This document shows, in pieces, positions 1 to 5,625 of a DNA stretch of 5,625 bases; the stretch's first letter is position 1, and every line of letters begins with the position of its first letter. Under the pieces are notes generated by a model. It saw only the letters and a list, made by a program, of their open reading frames with translations, did no database searches and was not told the DNA's origin. Origin of the DNA: JANNFX01 sp040080075 (GTDB taxonomy: Bacteria > Pseudomonadota > Alphaproteobacteria > Rhizobiales > Hyphomicrobiaceae); assembly GCA_040080075.1 (NCBI GenBank), contig JBEBJD010000155.1, forward strand, positions 1-5,625, read 5' to 3'. The position numbers and the translations under genes were made by a program.

Positions 1-615
1 AAGCACGGCAGCGGCGCAAAATCGCCGTTCGCAGTCATGCCCGCATGGTCTGTGCTGATCGAAATCTCTTCCCAAGAACCAGAGCGCGCCCACGGCCTCC
101 TGGACCGCATCTTGACCCTTGGCGCCGCTCAAAACACCATCGTGAACGGTGTGGTTGCCAGTTCCCTGATGCAGGCCAAGGATCTGTGGCGCTTGAGAGA
201 AGATATATCTTCAGCGCAAAAACCCGAAGGCGGATCGATCAAACACGACATTTCGGTTCCTGTTTCGGCCATCACGAGCTTCATCGGCCGCGCAAATGCC
301 CTCATCGCAACACTTTGCCCTGGTGCGCGACCCGTTCCATTCGGCCATTTCGGCGACGGCAACGTTCACTATAATATTTCTCAGCCCCTTGGCGCTGACG
401 GCCGCACATTCCTGGACAGATGGGATGAGATCACACACGCCGTCCACGCTCTGGTGTGCGAATTGGGCGGCTCGATTTCAGCCGAGCACGGCATCGGCCG
501 CATGAAGCGGGACGAACTGGCTGTGGTGAAGGATTCGGTTGACCTCGCACTCATGCGTGCGATCAAGTCCGTCTATGATCCAAACGGCATTCTCAACCCA
601 GGCAAGGTCCTGTGA
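1..615 (+). CDS. FAD-linked oxidase C-terminal part (D-2-hydroxyglutarate dehydrogenase/GlcD-like), 5' end outside window
   Basis: The reading frame is open from base 1 and ends at TGA 613-615, leaving the last 204 residues of a protein usually about 460-480 long; the N-terminal FAD-binding (PCMH) half lies upstream of the window. What is visible matches the FAD-oxidase C-terminal domain: KHDISVP at residues 81-87, GHFGDGNVH at 115-123, SAEHGIGRMK at 160-169 and the family's terminal DPNGILNPGKVL at 193-204. In D-2-hydroxyglutarate dehydrogenases the two histidines of GHxGDGNxH and the glutamate of AEHG bind the catalytic metal; all three are present here (H116, H123, E162). Such flavoenzymes oxidise D-2-hydroxy acids (2-hydroxyglutarate, lactate, glycolate) to 2-oxo acids and pass electrons to an acceptor. 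The substrate cannot be fixed from this half alone. An ATG at 37 is internal and not the start. It is co-directional with the YeeE-like gene 121 bp downstream. Confidence 0.93.
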   Translation, partial: KHGSGAKSPFAVMPAWSVLIEISSQEPERAHGLLDRILTLGAAQNTIVNGVVASSLMQAKDLWRLREDISSAQKPEGGSIKHDISVPVSAITSFIGRANALIATLCPGARPVPFGHFGDGNVHYNISQPLGADGRTFLDRWDEITHAVHALVCELGGSISAEHGIGRMKRDELAVVKDSVDLALMRAIKSVYDPNGILNPGKVL

Positions 616-740
616 CCGTTCATGAGACTTGTTCATGCCGGCACAAAGAACAAAGAAGCTGCTTGCTCTCAACCGGGCAAATCGGCGAGCGTGATCGCCA
701 TGGACCACGATACAGCACTCAGCAGGCCATGCCCGCATGA
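612..740 (+). CDS. Possible 42-aa linking ORF between oxidase and transporter (unproven)
   Basis: A GTG at 612-614 opens a 42-codon frame that ends in TGA 738-740. The GTG overlaps the oxidase stop codon (GTGA, 612-615) and the TGA overlaps the transporter start (ATGA, 737-740), so the frame bridges both neighbours with four-base overlaps at each end, the geometry of translational coupling. A weak AAGG lies about four bases before the GTG. The predicted product is polar and basic, with three cysteines at residues 7, 9 and 17, and shows no domain or membrane segment I recognise. It is not a TusA/YeeD-like protein. A stop-free run of this length is common by chance in GC-rich DNA, and the overlaps involve very common tetranucleotides, so this may well be non-coding spacer. 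Confidence 0.2.
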   Translation: MTVHETCSCRHKEQRSCLLSTGQIGERDRHGPRYSTQQAMPA

Positions 741-1816
741 CTGATCTAAAGACTTTTCTGGCGGCACACTCCGCCAACAGTCTGGCTGCGGGCGGTTTCC
801 TGATCGGGCTGGCCTTCGGGTATCTCACTCAGCGCGCCAATTTCTGCATCATGGGATCGATTGCCAACTGGGTCACGATCAAGGATGCGCGCGGCATGCG
901 CTCGTGGGTGTTGGCTGCAGCCATCGCCATCATGGCCGTAGCCGTCCTCTCGTACTCAGGGCTGCTCGATATCAATCAGTCGATTTACACCACGGCACGG
1001 CTGAATTGGGCGACACACATTATTGGCGGGCTCATGTTTGGCGTGGGCATGGTCCTGGCGGGTGGTTGCGCTAGCCGCAACCTAGTCCTGGCTGGAACCG
1101 GTGATTTGCGTTCGGGCCTCACTTTGCTTGTCACGAGCCTGTTTGCCGCGATGACCATTGGCGGGGTATTGGCGCCGCTGCGCGCAGGGCTGGAAAATCT
1201 CACAGCATTCACGCTTCCGATGCCCAGTCAGCGCCTGACGGATATGGCTTCTGCGATGGGAGCCACGGAAAGTGTGAGCGGCCTAGCCCTGCCGTTCCTG
1301 ATTGCCTTGACGCTTCTCGTCAAATGTTTGTCCGATGAACCTTTCCGGACCTCTCGCCGCCATCTCGCCATTGGATTTGGAGTGGGGTTGCTGGTCACCG
1401 CATCGTGGCTCCTGACCGGCCTTGCCTTCGACGAATTGGCCGATCGTGTGCAGCCGCCGGTGGCTCTGTCGTTCGTGAAGCCTTCAGCCGATATGTTCGG
1501 CTGGCTGGAACGCTCAACGGCACTTGGAATACCAGGTTTTGGCGTCGCCAGCGTCTTTGGAACCTTCGCCGGCGGCGCGCTGTCTGCCTATCTGAACCGC
1601 CGGTTGCATCTTATTGCATTTGCCGACCTCGCAGACACGCTGCGCCACTTGGCAGGCGCGGCATTGATGGGCTTTGGCGGGGTTATGGCGCTTGGCTGCA
1701 GCGTCGGCCAAGGTATCTCCGGCGTATCGACGTTGGCCATCGGTTCGATCTTAGCCGCGGGGTCAATCGTTGCCGGCAATATTGCCGGTCTCCGGCTGTT
1801 ACAGAGCGAAGTCTAG
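737..1816 (+). CDS. YeeE/YedE family sulfur (thiosulfate-type) transporter, inner membrane
   Basis: This is a complete 359-residue polytopic membrane protein with many hydrophobic segments (for example about residues 15-31, 57-74, 94-112, 125-146, 183-197, 208-229, 265-285, 303-320, 330-354). Three cysteine motifs define the family: RANFCIMG with C37, LAGGCASRN with C111, and ALGCSVGQGISG with C321. In the structurally studied thiosulfate importer of this family (TsuA/YeeE), conserved cysteines in such motifs line the path that relays thiosulfate across the inner membrane. Length and motif order are normal, so it looks functional; the exact substrate (thiosulfate or another sulfur or selenium species) is inferred only. 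No TusA-like partner gene, common beside this family, lies in the window. The ATG at 737 is the only reasonable start: an in-frame stop lies at 692-694. Its ribosome site is weak (AGG about ten bases upstream), which would fit coupling to upstream translation. Confidence 0.9.
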   Translation: MTDLKTFLAAHSANSLAAGGFLIGLAFGYLTQRANFCIMGSIANWVTIKDARGMRSWVLAAAIAIMAVAVLSYSGLLDINQSIYTTARLNWATHIIGGLMFGVGMVLAGGCASRNLVLAGTGDLRSGLTLLVTSLFAAMTIGGVLAPLRAGLENLTAFTLPMPSQRLTDMASAMGATESVSGLALPFLIALTLLVKCLSDEPFRTSRRHLAIGFGVGLLVTASWLLTGLAFDELADRVQPPVALSFVKPSADMFGWLERSTALGIPGFGVASVFGTFAGGALSAYLNRRLHLIAFADLADTLRHLAGAALMGFGGVMALGCSVGQGISGVSTLAIGSILAAGSIVAGNIAGLRLLQSEV

Positions 1817-1870
1817 AGTGCTTCCGGGAAAAGTGTGAAGCGGTTTTCCCGAAAGAAGCACGGCAAAACC
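1816..1870. repeat. Palindromic intergenic repeat, unit 1 of 2
   Basis: A 55-bp unit whose core folds on itself. GTGCTTC (1818-1824) pairs with GAAGCAC (1855-1861), and CGGGAAAA (1825-1832) pairs with TTTTCCCG (1844-1851), giving 15 base pairs with an AAA bulge (1852-1854) and an 11-base loop. Its first base is the last base of the transporter's TAG stop. It resembles REP/RIME-like palindromes spread between genes in Hyphomicrobiales genomes (assigned from memory, not from a search). Lying between convergent genes, the stem may hinder transcription or protect the 3' end of the mRNA, but no run of T follows it on either strand, so it is not a canonical intrinsic terminator. Confidence 0.85.
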
Positions 1871-1924
1871 GAGTGCTTCCGGGAAAAGTGTGAAGCGGCT
1901 TTCCCAAAAGAAGCACGGCAAAAC
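1871..1924. repeat. Palindromic intergenic repeat, unit 2 of 2 (tandem copy)
   Basis: A direct tandem copy of the preceding unit at a period of 55 bp, identical over 54 bp except for two substitutions (T to C at 1899, G to A at 1906). Both changes fall in the right arm of the hairpin and turn an A-T and a C-G pair into mismatches (1887/1899 and 1880/1906). The stem is left as GTGCTTC/GAAGCAC (1873-1879 with 1910-1916) plus GGGAAA/TTTCCC (1881-1886 with 1900-1905). The left arm and loop are unchanged. Confidence 0.85.
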
Positions 1925-1982
1925 AAAAAGCGGGGGACTGTCCGCGATTCATTCAAAACCGGCTGGACCCTGGCTTCCGGCG
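1925..1982. other. Remaining convergent spacer after the repeats
   Basis: This is the rest of the gap between the transporter and the DUF4384 gene. On the minus strand, downstream of the DUF4384 stop, CCGG (1980-1977) could pair with CCGG (1962-1959) and is followed by TTTT (1958-1955). A four-pair stem with a 14-base loop is too weak to call a terminator with confidence. Nothing else is evident. Confidence 0.3.
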
Positions 1983-2753
1983 CTAAGGCGCCTCGTCGAC
2001 CTTCACGAGGAGAATGGATCGCCCCTGGCTGCTGGGATCAGTTGGCGGCAACAGGGGCGCAAGTGGAGGGGCGCGCCGCCGCCGTTTGCGCTGCGCTTCG
2101 GCCGCAAACTTGACGATCTCAATTTCTCTTTGCTGAATTGAAGTTGTGAACTCGGGCCAGTCTCCCAGCAGCGTAAAGCGAAAACGCTCGTAATCCGCCA
2201 CGATACCGCGCGGGCGCGTGCCGGGCGGCGAACAAATTCCGAGCAACGTCTCGGTGCCCGGTCCTTTGGCACGCAACTGATAGGCTGCATCGACGCGGGG
2301 AACGGTGAGTGGCACGCCTGCATTCAACATGTTGTTGGGTTCGTATTCATTCGGAAACACGACGACCGCAAAGCCCTCACTATCAATGCTGATCAGCGTC
2401 AGATTGCAGGCTGCGTTGGCGACCACGGCAACCGTCATGAGTTCGCCCTGTTTGTAGCTGGGCCGATCAGTGCTGAGGGAAAGAGTGAGCGGCACGTCAT
2501 TTACTAAGTTAGGCGCTACGGTAGGTACTAAGGTAGTCTGCGCCTGCACATTTGGCGAACTGACCGGCAGAGACTGAGCTTTGCCTGACTGCGATTCAAT
2601 GGTTTTGACCGCAGGCTTGCGATGGGCCTGTTCGGACTTGGTTTTGGATCGGGATTTTTTGGCGTGGGCGCCGCTCCACCCGTCTGGCAACAGTGCGGGT
2701 GCCATCACGCCCATGACGAGAGCGAGAAACAAAACGGCAATACGCCTAACCAT
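1983..2753 (-). CDS. Secreted DUF4384-domain protein
   Basis: A 256-residue protein. Residues 1-31 form a signal peptide: basic MVRR, a hydrophobic core, then a GAHA cleavage site before KK. A basic, Ser/Thr/Gln/Pro-rich linker follows (about 32-85). Residues about 88-175 match the DUF4384 fold, with the STDRPSYKQGE motif (94-104), a central strand region ending in VVFPNE (131-136), and the GPGTETLLGI segment (164-173). The tail has a charged stretch QRKRRRR (221-227) and a proline-rich run. DUF4384 is a beta-sandwich-like domain of unknown function, often seen with or fused to caspase-like peptidases, so a role as partner, regulator or substrate of the upstream caspase-like protein is inferred. 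The ATG at 2753 is preferred to the TTG at 2768 because GGTGGAG sits five bases before it and would be coding under the earlier start. No cysteine follows the signal peptide, so it is not a lipoprotein. Confidence 0.85.
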   Translation of the reverse strand: MVRRIAVLFLALVMGVMAPALLPDGWSGAHAKKSRSKTKSEQAHRKPAVKTIESQSGKAQSLPVSSPNVQAQTTLVPTVAPNLVNDVPLTLSLSTDRPSYKQGELMTVAVVANAACNLTLISIDSEGFAVVVFPNEYEPNNMLNAGVPLTVPRVDAAYQLRAKGPGTETLLGICSPPGTRPRGIVADYERFRFTLLGDWPEFTTSIQQREIEIVKFAAEAQRKRRRRAPPLAPLLPPTDPSSQGRSILLVKVDEAP

Positions 2754-2875
2754 ACCGTCTCCACCCAAGCATCATCGCGTTAGAACGGCCTGTGTAGACC
2801 GCAGCTTTGGCGTATTCTGTGCCCGTCTCGCCACAACCCCAAACGCTCTCAATTCATAGCCGATGAGCCCTGCCG
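2754..2875 (-). other. 122-bp spacer between caspase-like gene and DUF4384 gene
   Basis: The two minus-strand genes are separated by 122 bp. I see neither a strong stem followed by T residues nor a convincing -35/-10 pair in it, so read-through from the upstream gene is possible, and the DUF4384 gene has its own good ribosome site. Whether there is a second promoter here cannot be decided by eye. Confidence 0.4.
2759..2765 (-). promoter_or_regulatory. Ribosome binding site of the DUF4384 gene
   Basis: The minus strand reads GGTGGAG, then five bases, then ATG. This decides the start at 2753 over the in-frame TTG at 2768. Confidence 0.7.
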
Positions 2876-4726
2876 CTATCGCTCAGAAGCCATCCGGTCA
2901 AATCCGCGCCGGGTGGCAGCATCAAAGACCCCCGTCAAGCGGCCACTGTAGTGACCCCGCACCTGCAATTTACGTTGCGCTTCGCGGCGCACCGCCAAAC
3001 TCCAGACTTCGGGACGGCGGAGCAACTCCGTGCGCGATTTATCGTTAGCGGCTGCATAGGACTCGATCAGAAAATCCGCCGCCTGGACCGGATCGCGCGG
3101 AACCCCGCGCCCGGCATCGAACAGGGTTACAAGTTCTCGCAACGCCCCTGCGTGGCCCTTGCTGCCGGCAATCTGCAATAGCCGTGCAGCCTCGGTTGAA
3201 TCTGCCGGCCCGCCCTCACCCCGCAGCAGCATCACGGCCAAATTAAACATGGCGCGCGGCTGTCCGCGCTCGACGGCCATCTGATACCAGCGCCGGGCCT
3301 TGGACGGATCGGCGGCAACGCCCTTGCCCGCGGCGTAAAGGTAACCGAGGCTCGTCATGGCATTGGCTTCGCCCAATTCAGCGGCCTGTTGATAGAGCCG
3401 GAAGGCACCAGCGAGGTCGAGGCTTGCGCCTTCACCGAACTCATACATCGTGCCCAACGACGCCATGGCTCCGGCATGGCCCTTATCGGCGGCGGCCCGG
3501 TACCACTGAGCGGCTTGCGCCAGATTGCGTTCGACGCCGCGCCCCTTGTCGTAACTACGGCCGAGAGCAAACATGGCCGCGGGCAAGCCATCGTTGGCGG
3601 CGCGGCGGTAAAGCGTTGCAGCCGCCACGAGATCGGCGGCGGTCGATTGGGGCCCGTCAAGTTTCAAGGCTTCCTCATAGAGCCCTTCAGCTTCCGACGG
3701 CTCGGGCGCAGACCGTCCGGCCTCACTGACGGTCCAGGGCCACGGCGACGAGGGGGGCGGCTCTAGCTTGGCTAAGCGCAGGGTTGCCAGTTCGCTAAAC
3801 AGACCCTCGGGATAAGCGGCCATGAACTGGCGCAGGGCCTCTTGTTCGGTAGTGCCCTTGACGGCCTGCCACGCAGCTATCTCGGCCAGCCGTGCATCGG
3901 CGGCTTGTGGTGGACTGACAGCCTCGCGCGCACTGACTTCGGGTGCAGAGGTCTTGGGCCGGAAGAAGAACTCACCCGTGAGCGACGAATGCTCCCAAGG
4001 GGTCTGACGGCCACCTGTCACCTCAAGGACCTTGCGCCTGGTGCGGCGGAAAACGTCTTCGAGGGAACTCCCCTCCAGCGGAACGGCTTCTGCCAACGCC
4101 GCAGTGTAGGGACTGTTGGCGCCCTGTCCATCGAGCGCCACATGGCCAGGAGCGGTCGCATAGGCGATGAGCGTACCCGATGGAGCCGACACGGCCGCCA
4201 AGCCGCGCACCCCAGAGCGCGTGCTGCTTGCAAATGGGTTGTCGCGGCAGGCATCAAGGATGGCGAGGTTGAGGCGGCTGCCGGACCGTTCCATGGTTTT
4301 CATCAGCTCGCTCAGGCTGACGCCGTTGAGCGCGACTTCTTCCAGCTCTTTGATGTCCGCATCGGCCGGGATCAGATAATTCTCACCGTCGATCTGCACG
4401 CCATGCCCGGCATAATAGAACACACCGACGCTATCGCTGGCGCGAAGGCGGCGCCCGAATTCGAGCATGCCTTTCTTCATAGCCGCTTGACCGGCATCGA
4501 TCAGTGTCGTCACCTCGAAGCCCGTGGCCTGCAGTGTTCTGGTGATCAGGGCGGCATCATTGGCTGGGTTGGCAAGCGGGCGGGAGGAATATCCCCCATT
4601 GCCGATGACCAGCGCCAACCGGCTCTCGGCCCGTGCTGGTGCAGCAACGGCGGCGCTGAGCCATATGGCGCCCGCGATCAGCGGGCAGCTCAAAAGCGCT
4701 CGAATATCGAAGCCGGCACTGCTCAC
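2876..4726 (-). CDS. Exported caspase-like (peptidase C14) protein with Sel1 repeats and peptidoglycan-binding-like tail
   Basis: A 616-residue protein from a GTG start. Residues 1-33 are a signal peptide ending in APARA. Residues about 35-256 are a caspase-like p20 domain: RLALVIGNGGY opens it, the catalytic histidine is in YYAGHGVQ (H108), and the catalytic cysteine is in LDACRDNP (C160), so the Cys-His dyad is intact. A linker containing an AAYPEG motif (303-308) follows. About 344-564 is a Sel1-type helical array: five repeats near 381-416, 417-453, 454-489, 490-524 and 525-562, after a degenerate one. Residues about 579-609 (QRKLQVRGHYSGRLTGVFD, then AATRR) look like a short peptidoglycan-binding domain. 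Caspase-like enzymes usually cut after Arg or Lys in bacteria; here the location is likely periplasmic, with Sel1 repeats as protein-binding scaffold. Substrate and trigger are unknown. It probably forms a unit with the downstream DUF4384 gene. The frame stays open 96 codons further upstream, but that part lacks family likeness. Confidence 0.88.
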   Translation of the reverse strand: MSSAGFDIRALLSCPLIAGAIWLSAAVAAPARAESRLALVIGNGGYSSRPLANPANDAALITRTLQATGFEVTTLIDAGQAAMKKGMLEFGRRLRASDSVGVFYYAGHGVQIDGENYLIPADADIKELEEVALNGVSLSELMKTMERSGSRLNLAILDACRDNPFASSTRSGVRGLAAVSAPSGTLIAYATAPGHVALDGQGANSPYTAALAEAVPLEGSSLEDVFRRTRRKVLEVTGGRQTPWEHSSLTGEFFFRPKTSAPEVSAREAVSPPQAADARLAEIAAWQAVKGTTEQEALRQFMAAYPEGLFSELATLRLAKLEPPPSSPWPWTVSEAGRSAPEPSEAEGLYEEALKLDGPQSTAADLVAAATLYRRAANDGLPAAMFALGRSYDKGRGVERNLAQAAQWYRAAADKGHAGAMASLGTMYEFGEGASLDLAGAFRLYQQAAELGEANAMTSLGYLYAAGKGVAADPSKARRWYQMAVERGQPRAMFNLAVMLLRGEGGPADSTEAARLLQIAGSKGHAGALRELVTLFDAGRGVPRDPVQAADFLIESYAAANDKSRTELLRRPEVWSLAVRREAQRKLQVRGHYSGRLTGVFDAATRRGFDRMASER

Positions 4727-5012
4727 TCGATTGACTCCCTTTGCCCCAGCGCACCAAGCCTTGAGACCGCCCGACTCGAATGCCCGGAGCGATGTTAAGG
4801 ATAGCCGGGGCACGGCGAAAGATGCGGTCCGGTGCAATCCCCTGCCCTGTTGCGTAACCCTTTCCTCCAATAAGACTATCGCGGAGCAAAACTGTGGCGC
4901 TAAGACACTTAATGGCAACCACGCGCGCCCAACAGACTTTAGGGTTGCGATGGCTGGCCGGGTCCGCGGCTGCGGGCTCTCACAGGCAAACGGATCGCTG
5001 CAAGACCAGTTC
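4727..5012. other. Divergent intergenic region between caspase-like and ThDP-enzyme genes
   Basis: This 286-bp region must hold the promoters of two divergent genes. A possible plus-strand pair is TTGCGT (4850-4855), 18 bases, GACTAT (4874-4879). A possible minus-strand pair is TTAGCG, 17 bases, GATAGT, read leftward from about 4905 to 4877. Both match consensus poorly, and the two candidates overlap. No strong operator-like palindrome or riboswitch was seen. No THI-box (TPP riboswitch) features are evident ahead of the ThDP enzyme. Confidence 0.35.
4735..4742 (-). promoter_or_regulatory. Ribosome binding site setting the GTG start of the caspase-like gene
   Basis: The minus strand reads AAAGGGAG, then eight bases, then the GTG at 4726-4724. 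The GTG is directly followed by a complete signal peptide. This favours GTG 4726 over the ATG at 5014, which would put 96 extra residues before the signal sequence and overlap the divergent gene. Confidence 0.7.
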
Positions 5013-5625
5013 ATGCGTCACGGTGGAAAACTTCTGGTCGATCAGCTAGCGGCCCTGGGCACCCGCTCCATTTTCTTGGTGCCAGGTGAAAGCTTCTTAG
5101 CCGTTCTCGACGGGCTCTATGACACGGCCGGCATTGAAGGCATCATCTGCCGTCACGAAGGCGCGGCCGCAATGATGGCTCAAGCCAGTGGCAAGCTCAG
5201 TGGGCAACCCGGTGTGGTACTGGTGACGCGCGGGCCGGGAGCCGTCAATGCGGTGAGCGGCGTATATGTCGCCCAACAAGACGAGACACCCCTCGTCCTG
5301 CTCGTCGGATTGCCGCCAACGGCCATCGACGGCCTGCGGCCATTTCAAGAAATAGATCTTGAGGCTCTTTTTTCCGGCCTTGCCAAATGGACGGCCATCG
5401 TCAGGCGCACCGCCGATATTCCAGCCATGATTTCGCGCGCCTTTCACACCGCCATGACGGGCAGGCCCGGCGCCGCCGTCATCGGTCTGCCGCAAGACGT
5501 GCTCGATCAGGCCGCGGATGCGGCGGTCCTTCCACCAGCCCCACGCATCGAGGCGGCGCCGTCTCCGCACGCGATGACTACATTGGAAGCACGTCTGTCC
5601 GAGGCGCAGAGCCCCTTTATGATTG
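5013..5625 (+). CDS. Acetolactate-synthase-like ThDP-binding enzyme, N-terminal part (3' end outside window)
   Basis: The frame is open from ATG 5013 to the window end, giving 204 residues of a protein normally about 540-570 long. It covers the whole pyrimidine-binding (PYR) domain: GGKLLVDQL at 4-12, VPGES at 23-27, the cofactor-activating glutamate in CRHEGAAAMMAQ (E49), TRGPGAVNAVSG at 72-83, and FQEID at 111-115, ending with GRPGAAVIGLPQDVL at 150-164, after which the central domain begins. This is the IlvB/benzoylformate-decarboxylase superfamily, which uses thiamine diphosphate to decarboxylate or ligate 2-oxo acids. The segment after FQE (LEALFSGLAKW) differs from the biosynthetic acetolactate synthase pattern, so it is more likely an uncharacterised paralogue than ilvB; the substrate is unknown. 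An in-frame ATG at 4950 (AGGG five bases before it) would add 21 residues, but 5013 fits the usual family N-terminus. It is divergent from the caspase-like gene. Confidence 0.9.
   Translation, partial: MRHGGKLLVDQLAALGTRSIFLVPGESFLAVLDGLYDTAGIEGIICRHEGAAAMMAQASGKLSGQPGVVLVTRGPGAVNAVSGVYVAQQDETPLVLLVGLPPTAIDGLRPFQEIDLEALFSGLAKWTAIVRRTADIPAMISRAFHTAMTGRPGAAVIGLPQDVLDQAADAAVLPPAPRIEAAPSPHAMTTLEARLSEAQSPFMI

Noticed and set aside
1..10. Window begins with aagcacggca, also present in the repeat units
   Set aside because: Here it encodes conserved-looking residues in the oxidase frame, and the rest of the repeat is absent; a 10-base match is expected by chance.
629..653. Inverted repeat TTGTTC...GAACAA around GCCGGC downstream of the oxidase stop
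   Set aside because: Only six pairs with a 13-base loop, the inner palindrome is off-centre, and no T-run follows; it is not enough for a terminator or operator call.
36..739. The 12-mer catgcccgcatg (inverted repeat with 2-base centre) at 36-47 and again at 728-739 over the transporter start
   Set aside because: One repeated 12-mer is about what chance predicts in 5.6 kb, and the first copy is inside conserved coding sequence.
1405..1893. 162-codon frame overlapping the end of the transporter and running into the repeats
   Set aside because: It is out of frame with the conserved third cysteine motif of the transporter; its tail is translated repeat DNA.
1955..1980. Possible minus-strand terminator after the DUF4384 gene (CCGG...CCGG then TTTT)
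   Set aside because: The stem has only four pairs with a long loop and a short T-run.
1835..2141. Short plus-strand frames starting inside the repeat units
   Set aside because: They are translations of the palindromic repeats followed by antisense of the DUF4384 gene; such frames are a common annotation artefact of these elements.
3842..4798. 318-codon plus-strand frame opposite the caspase-like gene
   Set aside because: It lies antisense to the conserved caspase domain, has no recognisable domain, and is explained by GC-rich codon bias of the real gene.
5097..5570. 157-codon minus-strand frame opposite the ThDP-enzyme gene
   Set aside because: It is antisense to a strongly conserved PYR domain; its product is low in hydrophobic residues and resembles nothing known.

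Overview
The window is high-GC bacterial DNA, most likely from an alphaproteobacterium of the Hyphomicrobiales (Rhizobiales). That placement is inferred from an exported caspase-like/Sel1 protein, a neighbouring DUF4384 lipoprotein-free secreted protein, a YeeE/YedE transporter, and a tandem pair of 'gtgcttccgggaaaa...' palindromic intergenic repeats that resemble those scattered through genomes of this order. No RNA gene, insertion sequence, CRISPR array or phage gene was seen.

Layout, left to right. (1) Positions 1-615, plus strand: the C-terminal 204 residues of an FAD-linked oxidase of the D-2-hydroxyglutarate dehydrogenase/GlcD type, cut by the window start. (2) Positions 612-740: a short, unproven 42-codon reading frame that overlaps the oxidase stop (GTGA) and the next start (ATGA). 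(3) Positions 737-1816, plus strand: a complete YeeE/YedE-family membrane protein with the three cysteine motifs of thiosulfate/sulfur-species importers. (4) Positions 1816-1924: two tandem 54-55 bp palindromic repeat units between convergent genes. (5) Positions 1983-2753, minus strand: a secreted DUF4384 protein. (6) Positions 2876-4726, minus strand: an exported protein with a caspase-like (peptidase C14) domain, a Sel1 repeat array and a short peptidoglycan-binding-like C-terminus. (7) Positions 4727-5012: a divergent intergenic region. (8) Positions 5013 onward, plus strand: the N-terminal 204 residues of a ThDP-dependent acetolactate-synthase-like enzyme, cut by the window end.

How they may work together: the caspase-like gene and the DUF4384 gene are in the same direction 122 bp apart. 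Both products carry signal peptides, so they probably act together in the periplasm or cell envelope. This pair is the most interesting part of the window, although both families are known and only the combined function is undescribed. The oxidase and the YeeE transporter are co-directional and may be co-transcribed. The ThDP enzyme is divergent from the caspase gene and has no evident functional tie to it. Both end genes are truncated by the window, not broken. I see no frameshift in any of the called genes.
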